Below, one piece after another: positions 1 to 8,877 of a stretch of 36,633 bases of DNA (the first letter of the stretch is position 1; every line of letters begins with the position of its first letter). The position numbers and the translations under genes were made by a program. Below the pieces are notes generated by a model, which saw nothing but the letters and a program-made list of their open reading frames with translations, was not told the origin of the DNA and did no database searches. Source of the stretch: Deltaproteobacteria bacterium (GTDB lineage Bacteria > Desulfobacterota > Desulfuromonadia > Desulfuromonadales > Geopsychrobacteraceae); contig JAJRWF010000015.1 of NCBI GenBank assembly GCA_024276905.1, positions 1 through 36,633 of the forward strand, in the 5' to 3' direction.

Positions 1-1757
1 AGGCGTAACAGAGGCAGGGTCTGGCGACGAAGCTCTATGACTTCCTGCCCTTCAATGGTCTGAATCATTCCCGGTTCAAGCAGCAGCGTTTCAAGGACAG
101 AAGTCAGAGGGATTGCGTAATCCCGGCCCTGAATATGGACAACCAGCGCCTTGATGATTGCCAGGGTGATCGGCAGGGTCAGGCTGATTCGGGTACCCTG
201 CCCCGGTTCACTTTCGATGTCGATCATACCGGACAGGGCAGAAATGTTACTCTTGACAACATCCATTCCGACACCGCGGCCCGAGTACTCACTCACCTCA
301 TCACGGGTTGAAAAACCAGGCGTAAAAAGCAAGTTGAACAAATCCTGACGTGATAACTGTGCCGCAGGATCAACCAGACCTTTTTCAATCCCTTTCTGAC
401 GCAGCACATCCGGATCCATCCCTTTGCCGTCATCGCTGATATCCAGCACAACATGGTTGCCACGTTGGGTCGCACGCAGCTCAATATGACCGACTTCGGG
501 CTTTCCCGCAGCACGTCTCTCGGCAGTCGACTCGATTCCATGATCGAGAGCATTGCGCATAATGTGCATCAGCGGATCGGCAAGCTCTTCGGCAATCAAC
601 TTGTCGAATTCGGTATCGGAACCAAAAGTCGTCAACTCAATTTTTTTCCCCAGCTCCCGGGCCATGCTTCGAACAATACGGTTCATCTTGTCGAACAGTT
701 GACGCACCGGGACCATGCGCACATCCATAACCGCTTTCTGCAGTTCAACAAGGCGACGCTCAAGGGAATGAACCGATTTTTCCAGATCACGAGACTGTGA
801 ATTTCCTGCCTGTGACAGTTCGAGTGCAACCTGGGCGATAGACCCTTTTACCAGTCCGAGTTCACCGACAATATTCATCAGGATATCCAGCTTACCGATG
901 TCGACCCGCACCGAATGACTGACCGATCGCAGCGATGTATCCTCTGCAGCAGCGGGGACAGGATCTGTGTCCATTCCTGCACCTGTGGCACCAGCTGGAG
1001 TGGAAACCATGGCCGTACCGGGATCAGACACAATATCGAAGCTGCACTCACTGAATTCGGCGCGTTCGGCCAGCGTCTCCAAGGGGACCCTGCTGGCAAG
1101 CAACAGTCGAAACGCCAGACACAGTGGATCGTCGTTTGCGATCCCCGGCAAGGTACTGATAACCTCTCCGACATGCTTGAATTCATTGGTTATGTCAGAG
1201 AGATCGGTATCGAAACTATCCAGCGGGAAAACGACACTGGCCAGCAGCAGCAGCGCTCCCCGGCCCAGATTTTCCTGCAACCGATGTTCTTCATACTCGG
1301 TCAGAACATTCAGTAACGACGGGTCAAGGTTCAGGGAATCGAGTGAAACAACTTCGTCGCTTCGCGGCCCGTCTAGCAAATTTGCAATTCTCTGGACATA
1401 AGGGGCAATCTCAATCGTGTAATCCGGATTGCCCGCCTTGCCGCGAATCAATAATCCCAGGCCCTCGATCGTTTCAAACAACACATCAAGCAGGATTCCA
1501 TTTAACGAGATTTTCCCGAGACGAAGTCGATCCAGCAAGGTTTCAAGGTGATGGGCCAGCTCGGCGATGTCGTTAAAACCGAACATCCCCGCGACCCCCT
1601 TGATCGAGTGGGCATCACGAAATATCCCGTTTATCAAGTCAGGATTGACATCGCCGCTCTCGATCTCATCTCCCAGCTCAGCCAGGTCCTGACTCAACTT
1701 TTCGAGCAATTCTTCCGCCTCGGCGAGAAATTCGTCAAGCGCTTGTTTTGAACCCAT
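1..1757 (-). CDS. cheA: Chemotaxis-type histidine kinase CheA (3' end beyond window)
   Basis: CheA kinases autophosphorylate a His in an Hpt domain and pass phosphate to CheY-like regulators at receptor arrays. About 585 residues are visible. An N-terminal Hpt (P1) domain carries the phospho-acceptor His50 in AHSIKGVAGMF. A roughly 180-residue middle region (residues 110-280) contains VGEVISTLPG, which resembles a regulator-binding segment. The dimerisation helices follow (about 285-350), then the HATPase with the N box MHIMRNALDHGIE (about 398-409), G1 DDGKGMD and G2 GRGVGMDVV. The start of the CheW-like domain (IIKALVVHIQGRDYAIPL) is the last thing visible. ATG is at 1757 with GGAAG upstream. 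It follows the CheY-like gene by 12 bp, so they are probably co-transcribed. The true C-terminus lies outside the window. Confidence 0.93.
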   Translation of the reverse strand, partial: MGSKQALDEFLAEAEELLEKLSQDLAELGDEIESGDVNPDLINGIFRDAHSIKGVAGMFGFNDIAELAHHLETLLDRLRLGKISLNGILLDVLFETIEGLGLLIRGKAGNPDYTIEIAPYVQRIANLLDGPRSDEVVSLDSLNLDPSLLNVLTEYEEHRLQENLGRGALLLLASVVFPLDSFDTDLSDITNEFKHVGEVISTLPGIANDDPLCLAFRLLLASRVPLETLAERAEFSECSFDIVSDPGTAMVSTPAGATGAGMDTDPVPAAAEDTSLRSVSHSVRVDIGKLDILMNIVGELGLVKGSIAQVALELSQAGNSQSRDLEKSVHSLERRLVELQKAVMDVRMVPVRQLFDKMNRIVRSMARELGKKIELTTFGSDTEFDKLIAEELADPLMHIMRNALDHGIESTAERRAAGKPEVGHIELRATQRGNHVVLDISDDGKGMDPDVLRQKGIEKGLVDPAAQLSRQDLFNLLFTPGFSTRDEVSEYSGRGVGMDVVKSNISALSGMIDIESEPGQGTRISLTLPITLAIIKALVVHIQGRDYAIPLTSVLETLLLEPGMIQTIEGQEVIELRRQTLPLLR

Positions 1758-1769
1758 AACGGCTTCCGA

Positions 1770-2135
1770 TCAGTGAAGCAACCGACGGACAAGTTGCTGC
1801 AGTTCTTCAGGCTGGAAAGGCTTGACCAGGTATGCATCGGCACCGAGAGCCAGACCTTTTTCACGGTCACGTTCACTTCGTTCAGTGCTGATAATGATCA
1901 GGGGGGTCTGTTGATACAGAGGATTACTGCGACAGAAATTCACCAATTCGAGGCCGTTGATATCAGGCATATTGATGTCAGTAATAACCAGATCGACTTT
2001 CTCGCGCGGCAGAGCACGTAACGCCTCAAAACCATTACCTGCTTCAATGATTTCAAAACACTCCATCGCCTCAAGTGTCGAGACGATAAGTCCGCGCATT
2101 GCCGCGGAGTCCTCCGTTACCAGAATCTTTTTCAA
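1770..2135 (-). CDS. CheY-like single-domain response regulator
   Basis: A stand-alone receiver domain of 121 residues. The acid pair is E8/D9, the phospho-acceptor is D53 (ITDINMPD), the switch residue is T84 and the conserved Lys is K105 (LVKPF). All key residues are present, so it should accept phosphate, most simply from the adjacent CheA. I chose a TTG start at 2135 because AGGAG lies 6 nt upstream and the protein then begins KKILVTEDS, the normal start of the fold. A longer reading from 2195 adds about 20 unrelated residues and has no clear ribosome binding site. The gene sits 63 bp after the DUF4388 gene and 12 bp before cheA. A chemotaxis role is inferred from context; such modules may also control other outputs. 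Confidence 0.88.
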   Translation of the reverse strand: MKKILVTEDSAAMRGLIVSTLEAMECFEIIEAGNGFEALRALPREKVDLVITDINMPDINGLELVNFCRSNPLYQQTPLIIISTERSERDREKGLALGADAYLVKPFQPEELQQLVRRLLH

Positions 2136-2198
2136 ATTTTCACTCCTGTAACAGACAAGACCCGGTACGGTCTCAATTTCATAGTGCGGGTGCAAGCG

Positions 2199-3830
2199 TC
2201 AGTTCCCTCGTTCAAGCAGAACCCTTTCCATCGCTATCCCGGCCTGAGAGAGGAAAATCTCAAAGGCTTCGACGTTAGTTATCGGCTTTGAATCGGGCAG
2301 ATTGTCTCCGTAGAGAATCGCCACAACTTTGCCTTCGCTGACCAGGGGCCCCAGAAAGACCTCCGCAGGCTCCTGTCCTCCCAGCTGCGACTGCAATTTC
2401 CTGTCCGACGCGCAGGACCCCAAGGCCCCCCTGACCGCAGCTTTAAGTTGCAGAACCCGCGCAAACAGTGAATCTGCATCGACTTTAAGGCGTAATTTAC
2501 GTACCATCCGGTCAGCATTTTCAGTCATGGTATCGAGTCCGAACTGCCCAAGTCCGACGATTTCGTTGCCATTGACATGGAAAATGACGGCACGGTTCAT
2601 CAATTCGCTGGCAAATCGCAGGGTCAGCAGAATAACTCCCCCTCCCAGAAGCGGATTCGCCAGTTCCTGCAGCATTCCCTTCAGCAGGTAGAGCCCGGGA
2701 GAACCTGCAGGCAAAGAGTCAACCGAACGCGTGGCCGGTTCAAATTCAGCGACCAGATCCTCGGCAATAGGATAGGCATTGCGCCCCTTGCGAAATATAT
2801 CGCCGATCGGCGTCAGGTGTCGGTCGACTTCGCGCAACAGGTTTTGCAGCGCTTCAACTCCGCGTTCTTCACGAATCTCTATCTTTTTCGGCTTGCGCAA
2901 CACGGCAATTCCGCCGAGTTCCCTGGCCTTTTTCTCAGCCTCGGCATTCGGATGATCGGTCATCAACATCAGTTGCAGATCTGAAAACTTTTCCGCTACG
3001 ATTTCCATTACTTCGAGTCCCCCCAGAATTCCGTGTCCATCCAGGCGCGGCATGATCAGATCAATCAGGAGGGCCGGTCGTTCTCCCTGTCGTACCCGGG
3101 CACTGCAGGCCTTGATCAGTTCAGAAGTCAGGGCAAAGGTCTCAACCTTAAAACCCGTACGGGTAAAAGCCTTGCCGAGGACCGCGCGGGTAGGAGCATC
3201 ATCGTCAATGATAAACAGCGGCCCAACCTCGATTACCGACGGCAAGGGAGCGAGCGTCTTCTCCTGGGAGCCCAAGAACGTTTCACTCTCGCTGGATTCG
3301 TCATCCTTCTCCGCACTGAGCAGTCGCCCCTCCGAAACCAGCCTGCGCCCTTCTACCGCAAGCCACTGAGGGCTCAAACCCTGTTCAAGCATAAATGCAA
3401 GCGGATCAAGGCGGGCAGGCCCGATGGCCTCAGGCTCATCAAGTTCGAAAGAGAAGGTCCCCTCTTTCCAGCCGAAGAAACTGTAAACAATCCTCTCGAT
3501 TTGCGCCTTGATAATCGCTTCTATTTTCTCTTGCGGAATTCCGTACTTTTCGACCAGCAGCGGACCCAGCGGGCGATGGCCATCCCGGTCCTGCTCGACC
3601 AAAGCCTGATTGAGAGCTTGCTGCGTCAAAAGTTTGTGTTTAAGCAGAATATCTCCGAGATTGGCCTTGAACTGGCTGGAGATGGCCCGGACAACCTGAC
3701 CGTCGATAAAGACGATTGTCCCCTCGCGCTTGCCACCGGTCAGTGAAAGAACGCCGGATTTTCGGCTGAGGCCGACGATTTGCAGAATATCGCCCAACCC
3801 CAGATCTTCAAGATTGCCTACCAGACTCAT
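2199..3830 (-). CDS. DUF4388 (PATAN)-receiver-GAF-like multidomain regulator
   Basis: A 543-residue soluble protein. Residues 1-130 match the DUF4388/PATAN pattern (opening SLVGNLEDLGLGDILQIV, then FIDGQVVRA and GWKEGTFSFEL). Residues 204-320 form a receiver domain with acids DDD at 209-211, phospho-acceptor D257 in LLIDLIMPRLDG, T291 and K313. The remainder (about 360-540) looks GAF-like (RAVIFHVNGNEIVGLGQFG; GKVVAILYGDN; final helix SQAGIAMERVLLERG). There is no DNA-binding or enzymatic output domain, so signalling is probably by protein contact. It is first in a minus-strand cluster with the CheY-like protein and CheA. ATG is at 3830. What PATAN domains bind is not well established, so the exact role is unknown. 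Confidence 0.85.
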   Translation of the reverse strand: MSLVGNLEDLGLGDILQIVGLSRKSGVLSLTGGKREGTIVFIDGQVVRAISSQFKANLGDILLKHKLLTQQALNQALVEQDRDGHRPLGPLLVEKYGIPQEKIEAIIKAQIERIVYSFFGWKEGTFSFELDEPEAIGPARLDPLAFMLEQGLSPQWLAVEGRRLVSEGRLLSAEKDDESSESETFLGSQEKTLAPLPSVIEVGPLFIIDDDAPTRAVLGKAFTRTGFKVETFALTSELIKACSARVRQGERPALLIDLIMPRLDGHGILGGLEVMEIVAEKFSDLQLMLMTDHPNAEAEKKARELGGIAVLRKPKKIEIREERGVEALQNLLREVDRHLTPIGDIFRKGRNAYPIAEDLVAEFEPATRSVDSLPAGSPGLYLLKGMLQELANPLLGGGVILLTLRFASELMNRAVIFHVNGNEIVGLGQFGLDTMTENADRMVRKLRLKVDADSLFARVLQLKAAVRGALGSCASDRKLQSQLGGQEPAEVFLGPLVSEGKVVAILYGDNLPDSKPITNVEAFEIFLSQAGIAMERVLLERGN

Positions 3831-3923
3831 CGGAGAATCACCCCTGATTCAAATCCGAATCAATGAGCTTGTCACTGATTCCGGTCATATTGAACAAACA
3901 GAACCTGTCGATAAGACTAGCTT

Positions 3924-3952
3924 AAGATAGCTAAGATGCGAGCGACAGTAAA
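3924..3952 (-). promoter_or_regulatory. Candidate sigma70 promoter for the DUF4388-cheY-cheA cluster
   Basis: Read on the minus strand, a -35 TTTACT (3952-3947) is followed after exactly 17 nt by a -10 TATCTT (3929-3924). It is the only reasonable pair I saw in the 138-bp gap between the der stop and the DUF4388 start. Predicted transcription would start near 3917 with an 87-nt leader. Confidence 0.4.
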
Positions 3953-3968
3953 GATTATTATTCATCTC

Positions 3969-5282
3969 TCATTTCTTGTCGCGTCCGCGGAATCTTAAAC
4001 GGATCGGTACCCCCTCAAAGCCGAAAGCTTCCCGGAAGCTGTTCTGCAGGTAACGTTCGTAAGAAAAGTGGATATCTTCAGGACTATTGGAAAAGATCGT
4101 GAACGTCGGCGGACGGACCATGGTCTGGGTGACATAATAAAGTTTTATCCGCCGACCTTTTGCCATTGGCGGCGGATGGCGGATAACGGCTTCTTCGAGT
4201 ACTGAATTCAGCTGTGATGTTGTAATCTTGCGGTTAAACTCAGTGAACACCCGCGCCACACCGGGCATAATGCGCTCTGTTCGTTGTCCGGTTAATGCAG
4301 AAACAAACAGAACCGGAGCAAAGGGCATATACTTGAAGCGCCGGCGAATTTCTTCCATATAACGTTTCATGGTGTGGGTATCTTTTTCGGGTAGATCCCA
4401 TTTGTTAACCACCAGAATCAGTGCTCTTCCGCGCTCATAGGCATAGCCCGCAACGGAAAGATCCTGATCTGTCACACCCTCTTCGGCATCAATCAGCATC
4501 AGCACAACATGCGCGCGGTCCATGGCCTTCAGCGCCTGGATTGCACTGTACTTTTCAAGAACCTGGCTGACCTTGCCCTTGCGTCTGATCCCTGCAGTAT
4601 CGATCAGGACATAGCGCTGCCCTTCAAAATCGAAAGGGGTATCCACACTGTCACGCGTGGTCCCGGCCGTCGGGTTGGCCACCACCCGCTCAAAACCGAG
4701 CAAGCGATTCACCAGGGATGACTTCCCAACATTGGGCCGTCCGATGACTGCCATGCGGACCTCACCATCAATTTCCGGCTGCTCAGTCTGCGGCAGCAGT
4801 TCAAGCAGATCATCAATCAATTCACCGACACCACGTCCATGGGCCGAGGAGAGCGAATAAACTTTTTCGACCCCCAGAGCATAAAACTCGGCCACTGCAG
4901 TTTCCTGTTTTTCGCCATCAACTTTGTTGGCAACAAAAAAGACCGGCTTTCCAACCCGGCGCAACAATTGTGCAACCTCGGTATCCGATGGAGTCAAGCC
5001 TTCACGAACATCCATCAGCAGGATGATGATGTCAGCTTCTTCGACCGCCAACTGTGACTGTTCACGCATCTGTGTCAACAAATGATCACTGCTGGCCGGC
5101 TCGAAACCACCGGTATCGATCAGCAGAAAAGGCTTGTCGTGACGGGTCACCTCGGCATAATTCCGATCGCGGGTCACACCGGCAAAATCCTCAACAATAG
5201 CTTTCCGTTGGCCGATAATACGGTTAAACAGCGTTGATTTGCCGACATTCGGTCGGCCGACAATAGCGACAACTGGAAGCAT
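3969..5282 (-). CDS. der: Ribosome biogenesis GTPase Der (EngA)
   Basis: Der is the tandem-GTPase protein needed for 50S ribosomal subunit maturation. The 437-residue product has two G domains: the first P-loop GRPNVGKS at residues 9-16 with DTGG and NKVD, and a second GRPNVGKS near residue 180 with DTAG and NKWD. A C-terminal KH-like domain follows (about 350-437), ending in a basic [10 protein letters not shown] tail. Length and order match the family. ATG at 5282 is preceded by AAGGAT. It lies 45 bp downstream of era on the same strand and closes the rnc-era-der group. No clear terminator was seen after it. Confidence 0.97.
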   Translation of the reverse strand: MLPVVAIVGRPNVGKSTLFNRIIGQRKAIVEDFAGVTRDRNYAEVTRHDKPFLLIDTGGFEPASSDHLLTQMREQSQLAVEEADIIILLMDVREGLTPSDTEVAQLLRRVGKPVFFVANKVDGEKQETAVAEFYALGVEKVYSLSSAHGRGVGELIDDLLELLPQTEQPEIDGEVRMAVIGRPNVGKSSLVNRLLGFERVVANPTAGTTRDSVDTPFDFEGQRYVLIDTAGIRRKGKVSQVLEKYSAIQALKAMDRAHVVLMLIDAEEGVTDQDLSVAGYAYERGRALILVVNKWDLPEKDTHTMKRYMEEIRRRFKYMPFAPVLFVSALTGQRTERIMPGVARVFTEFNRKITTSQLNSVLEEAVIRHPPPMAKGRRIKLYYVTQTMVRPPTFTIFSNSPEDIHFSYERYLQNSFREAFGFEGVPIRLRFRGRDKK

Positions 5283-5327
5283 TGGAATATGGGATCCTTA
5301 ATCTAAAGTTTTTCTTGAATTATACAG

Positions 5328-6227
5328 TTACTTGTAACCGAGTTCACGCAGCATTCTTTCACTCTGACTCCAGTTCTCATCCACCCGGACAAAAAGCTCC
5401 AGAAAGACTCGCGTGCCGAGAAAGCGTTCGATCTCTTTACGCGCATCCTGACCGAGATCGCGAATCATCTGCCCCCGCCGACCGACCAGAATACGTTTAT
5501 GACTCTCACGTTCAACATGAATCAGGGCCTGAATCACTACCAGGTTTTTTTCCGGTTTCTCGGTAAAAGTCTCTATCTGCACTGCAACCCCGTAGGGGAT
5601 TTCTTCACGCGTGCGGCGCATAATTTTTTCACGGACCATTTCGGCAACGATAAAACGCTCCGGCAGATCGGTGATCATTTCATCGGGGAAATAACGTGGG
5701 CCGACGGTCAAGAAGGGATCAACCTCTGTCAACATGCGGTCGACACCGTTACCGGTCCGGGCTGAGATCGGAACCACAGCATGAAACTGATGTTTTTGTG
5801 CAAAGGCATCAATCAGCTTAAGCAGTTGAGGCGGCTCGACCAGGTCAATTTTATTAATTACCAGGACCACCGGCACCGAAGACTTTTTGAGAATATTGAG
5901 AACATAATCATCACCGCCACCCGGAAGTGATGTTGCTTCAACCAGAAACAGGGCCAGGTCGATATCACTGCAGGCAGCAATCGCCTGGTCAACCATAAAT
6001 CGGTTCAGCTTACCCTTCGGTTTATGAATCCCCGGGGTATCGAGAAACAGAATCTGCCCGTCAGGCAGGTTATGAATTCCCAGAATCCGGTTGCGGGTCG
6101 TCTGCGGCTTGTTCGAAGTAATCGCTATTTTCTGCCCGAGTATTTTATTCAGCAGTGTCGATTTGCCGACGTTAGGTCGACCGACCATCGACACAAAACC
6201 ACTACGGAAAGACTCCTGATCTGCCAT
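5328..6227 (-). CDS. era: GTPase Era
   Basis: Era binds the 3' end of 16S rRNA through a KH domain and monitors 30S assembly. The 299-residue product has P-loop GRPNVGKS (16-23), G3 DTPG, G4 NKID and the Era-type SARTG. The C-terminal KH domain shows ILVGRRGQMIRDLG (GxxG loop). Length matches the family. The start codon shares one base with the rnc stop (TAATG), so translation is probably coupled. The rnc-era pairing is conserved across many bacteria and supports the call. Confidence 0.97.
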   Translation of the reverse strand: MADQESFRSGFVSMVGRPNVGKSTLLNKILGQKIAITSNKPQTTRNRILGIHNLPDGQILFLDTPGIHKPKGKLNRFMVDQAIAACSDIDLALFLVEATSLPGGGDDYVLNILKKSSVPVVLVINKIDLVEPPQLLKLIDAFAQKHQFHAVVPISARTGNGVDRMLTEVDPFLTVGPRYFPDEMITDLPERFIVAEMVREKIMRRTREEIPYGVAVQIETFTEKPEKNLVVIQALIHVERESHKRILVGRRGQMIRDLGQDARKEIERFLGTRVFLELFVRVDENWSQSERMLRELGYK

Positions 6228-6940
6228 TAATCCTCCTCCAGTCCGACAACGAAACTATGCAGCATCGCCTGCGATGCGGCATTCTGCTCCGCCTGTTTTT
6301 TACTGCTGCCCTCTCCGCATCCCAGGACCCGTTCACCGAAACAGACCTGGATGGTAAATATCCGGCCATGATCAGGACCGTCAACCTTGACCAGCTGATA
6401 TTCGGGCAGCTGTCCGTAGCGTGCCTGCAGGGATTCCTGCAAGGCGGTCTTATAATCCGTGCCGTAACGAATGTTGGCCGAATGATCCAGGTCCTCGGCA
6501 AAAACTTTTGCAACCACTGCGCAGGCGGCAGGATAACCGCCCTCCAGAAAAACAGCTCCGATCAGAGCCTCAAGGGCATCCGACAGCAGGCTGGCTTTTT
6601 TGCGTCCGCCGCACTTTTCCTCGCCCTTACCCAGGCGCAGACCGGCTCCGAGGTTAAGGCGCCGGGCAATTTTATCCAGGCCCTTTTCGCAGACCACCTC
6701 AGCCCGGATGCGCGTCAGTCCCCCTTCCGGAATATCCGGATAGCGGCGATATATCCGCTCACTGACCGCCAGCTCAAGAACCGCGTCCCCGAGAAATTCC
6801 AGGCGCTCATTATGGGGTTCGTCCTTGTCAGGCTGTTCATTGCTGAACGATTTATGGGTCAGGGCCTGACGAGGTAATTCGGGAGCAGCGAAAAGGTATC
6901 CCAACCGCTGCTGTAACTGTTCAATTGAAAAATCTGGCAT
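6227..6940 (-). CDS. rnc: Ribonuclease III
   Basis: RNase III cleaves double-stranded RNA in rRNA processing and mRNA turnover. The 237-residue product carries the signature NERLEFLGDAVLEL (44-57), which includes catalytic acids, and the second catalytic segment ALEALIGAVFLEGG. A dsRNA-binding domain occupies about residues 160-230 (DYKTALQE; KKQAEQNAASQAML). It is first of the rnc-era-der group, and a candidate promoter lies 66-94 bp upstream. ATG at 6940 has only a modest Shine-Dalgarno (AAGGAT, somewhat distant). Confidence 0.96.
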   Translation of the reverse strand: MPDFSIEQLQQRLGYLFAAPELPRQALTHKSFSNEQPDKDEPHNERLEFLGDAVLELAVSERIYRRYPDIPEGGLTRIRAEVVCEKGLDKIARRLNLGAGLRLGKGEEKCGGRKKASLLSDALEALIGAVFLEGGYPAACAVVAKVFAEDLDHSANIRYGTDYKTALQESLQARYGQLPEYQLVKVDGPDHGRIFTIQVCFGERVLGCGEGSSKKQAEQNAASQAMLHSFVVGLEED

Positions 6941-7005
6941 CTTTATTCACTGAAATCCTTGTAAGTTGACCTGCAATCAGATGTCAGCAGGTGATTTGCC
7001 GGCGA

Positions 7006-7034
7006 AGTATAACCAAAAGCCCTCTGATGTACAA
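7006..7034 (-). promoter_or_regulatory. Candidate sigma70 promoter for rnc-era-der
   Basis: On the minus strand, -35 TTGTAC (7034-7029) and -10 TATACT (7011-7006) are separated by exactly 17 nt. Both hexamers match the consensus at 4-5 of 6 positions. The predicted start is near 6999, giving a leader of about 60 nt before rnc. Confidence 0.6.
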
Positions 7035-7101
7035 ACAGATTAACCGCTGGATTATCGTATCAATGGCAGATTATAAACGGCGGCAAAGCCCGCGTTTCTC
7101 C

Positions 7102-7130
7102 TTGATTCATCGCTACGCAATTTCTATAAT
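7102..7130 (+). promoter_or_regulatory. Candidate sigma70 promoter for the tmk operon
   Basis: TTGATT (7102-7107) and a perfect TATAAT (7125-7130) are separated by 17 nt. It is one of the two strongest promoter-like sequences in the window. The predicted start is near 7137, giving a 92-nt leader before tmk that contains two hairpins. Confidence 0.7.
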
Positions 7131-7147
7131 GGCACGATTTACGTTCA

Positions 7148-7203
7148 GGGCATACTCAACTTGTTATGCCCGTGCTGACAGAGCCCGGCTCAGACCGGCC
7201 TCT
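7148..7203 (+). other. Two hairpins in the predicted tmk mRNA leader
   Basis: GGGCATA (7148-7154) pairs perfectly with TATGCCC (7165-7171) over a 10-nt loop. AGAGCCCGG (7180-7188) pairs with CCGGCCTCT (7195-7203) with one C-C mismatch. No poly-U run follows, so these do not look like a terminator. Their role, if any, is unknown. Confidence 0.4.
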
Positions 7204-7228
7204 CAACCATATTTCGAACTGATCGCCG

Positions 7229-7882
7229 ATGGGCATTTTCATAACTTTTGAAGGAATTGAGGGTTCAGGCAAGTCAACTCAGATTGCCCTGCTGCGGGAT
7301 GCTTTGCTCAAACAAAGCTGTGCGGTGGTCCAAACCCGTGAACCGGGGGGATGTGCCATTGCCGATCAGATTCGCGGCATCCTGCTCGATCCGCAAAACT
7401 CCGCCCTGAATCCAACCGCTGAACTTCTGCTTTATGCGGCGGCTCGGGCGCAGCACGTCAACGAAGTTATTGCTCCCGCACTCGATCAGGGACAACTGGT
7501 ACTCTGCGATCGCTATACTGACGCCACCCTGGCCTACCAAGGCAATGGCCGCGGACTCGATCGTCATTTGATTGAAGAACTGAATACCCTTGCCGCGGGA
7601 AAAATTGTCCCGGACCTGACCTTTCTGATCGACCTGCCGGCGGAAATCGGTCTGGCGCGCGCACTCTCAAGGGAGGCCGCTCTGCAGGACAGCTCAGAAG
7701 GCCGGTTTGAACGCGAAGCGCTTGCTTTTCACCACAGAGTCCGTGAAGGATACCTGGCCATCGCGAAGAGTGAGCCTGACCGTTTCGTCCTTGTTGACGG
7801 CAGTCTTAGCGTAGATCTGCTGGCGGCAGAAATTCGACAGAGAACTCTCGAATTTCTGGACCGGAAAATGGTGAGTCAATGA
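7229..7882 (+). CDS. tmk: Thymidylate kinase
   Basis: Tmk phosphorylates dTMP to dTDP in dTTP synthesis. The 217-residue product has P-loop GIEGSGKST (9-17), TREPGG for dTMP contact, DRYTDATLAYQG (the DRY motif) and a lid-type segment with RFERE. Length is typical. ATG at 7229 begins GIFITFEG, the usual family start, although no strong Shine-Dalgarno precedes it. It overlaps holB by 4 bp (ATGA), the standard tmk-holB arrangement. Confidence 0.96.
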   Translation: MGIFITFEGIEGSGKSTQIALLRDALLKQSCAVVQTREPGGCAIADQIRGILLDPQNSALNPTAELLLYAAARAQHVNEVIAPALDQGQLVLCDRYTDATLAYQGNGRGLDRHLIEELNTLAAGKIVPDLTFLIDLPAEIGLARALSREAALQDSSEGRFEREALAFHHRVREGYLAIAKSEPDRFVLVDGSLSVDLLAAEIRQRTLEFLDRKMVSQ

Positions 7883-8850
7883 CCTTCGCCAACATCATTG
7901 AACATGACCGGCAAAAAGAGGTGCTGCGGCTGGCGCTTAAAAATCAGCGCCTCGCCCATGCCTACCTGTTTGAAGGTCCGGAGGGGATCGGAAAAAAGCT
8001 GATGGCCCTGGCTCTGGCCCGGGCACTCTTCTGCGAGTCGGGTGCAGGTTGCGGAGAATGTGTCGCCTGCCGCAAAGTTGACCATCTGAATCACCCTGAT
8101 CTGCATCTGCTGACAGCGGAAGGAACACAGATCAAGATTGATCAGGTGCGTAAAATCCAGCAGGAACTTGCGCTGCGCCCACTGGAAGCCAAGGTCAGGG
8201 TCTGCCTGATCGACGGAGCGGAGACCCTGAACCCGGCAGCAGCCAATGCCCTGCTTAAAACCCTGGAAGAACCCCGGCCCGGCACTCTGATGATCCTGCT
8301 CAGTGCAAAACCGGAAATGCTGCTCGATACGATCAGATCACGCTGCCAACGACTTCGGTTCAATCGTTTACCCAGGGCACGTCTGGCCGAAATTCTTGAG
8401 CATCGTCTCGGACTTTCAGAACCGGAGGCACTGGTGATGGCTGCCCTGACTGACGGCAGTTTCAAGAAAGCCTTTGGTGACAACCGGGAATTTTATCTTG
8501 AGCGGCGTAAATACTTGCTGAAAGCCCTGGCGTCATTGTCGACCGGCTCCATTTTCCCGCTGTTTGAACTGGCCCAGGAGCTCGCCGAAGACAAAGAGGC
8601 ACTACCTGACATCCTTGATATTTTCCAGTCATTCTATCGCGACTTGTTGCTGCTGAAACACGGTCGTCCCGAGAGCGAACTGGTCAATGTCGATATACGC
8701 GAAATTCTCTATGCCCGGTCTGGTACGGAACAGGTGCCGGCCCTTTTGAAGAAATTGGAATCGGTCGAGCAGGCGCGATTCCACCTGCAACGTAACGTCA
8801 ATCGTCAACTCGCCATGGAAACAATGTTGATGACGATAACTGCAACATGA
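7879..8850 (+). CDS. holB: DNA polymerase III delta' subunit
   Basis: The delta' subunit is part of the clamp loader. The 323-residue product has a Walker-A-like GPEGIGKK (33-40), a four-Cys zinc module (C52, C58, C61, C64) and the sensor/arginine-finger SRC motif in IRSRCQRL. AANALLKTLEEP is the usual AAA+ clamp-loader segment. The start overlaps the tmk stop (ATGA). The C-terminal collar region is divergent, as is common in this family. Confidence 0.93.
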   Translation: MTFANIIEHDRQKEVLRLALKNQRLAHAYLFEGPEGIGKKLMALALARALFCESGAGCGECVACRKVDHLNHPDLHLLTAEGTQIKIDQVRKIQQELALRPLEAKVRVCLIDGAETLNPAAANALLKTLEEPRPGTLMILLSAKPEMLLDTIRSRCQRLRFNRLPRARLAEILEHRLGLSEPEALVMAALTDGSFKKAFGDNREFYLERRKYLLKALASLSTGSIFPLFELAQELAEDKEALPDILDIFQSFYRDLLLLKHGRPESELVNVDIREILYARSGTEQVPALLKKLESVEQARFHLQRNVNRQLAMETMLMTITAT

Positions 8851-8877
8851 CACCTGCGGAAGTGAGTTTATATATAC

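Noticed and set aside
2136-2195. N-terminal extension of the CheY-like protein
   Set aside because: The extra residues do not belong to the receiver fold, and the TTG at 2135 has the better ribosome binding site.
3033-3746. 237-residue plus-strand open frame
   Set aside because: It is a shadow of the DUF4388-receiver gene on the other strand.
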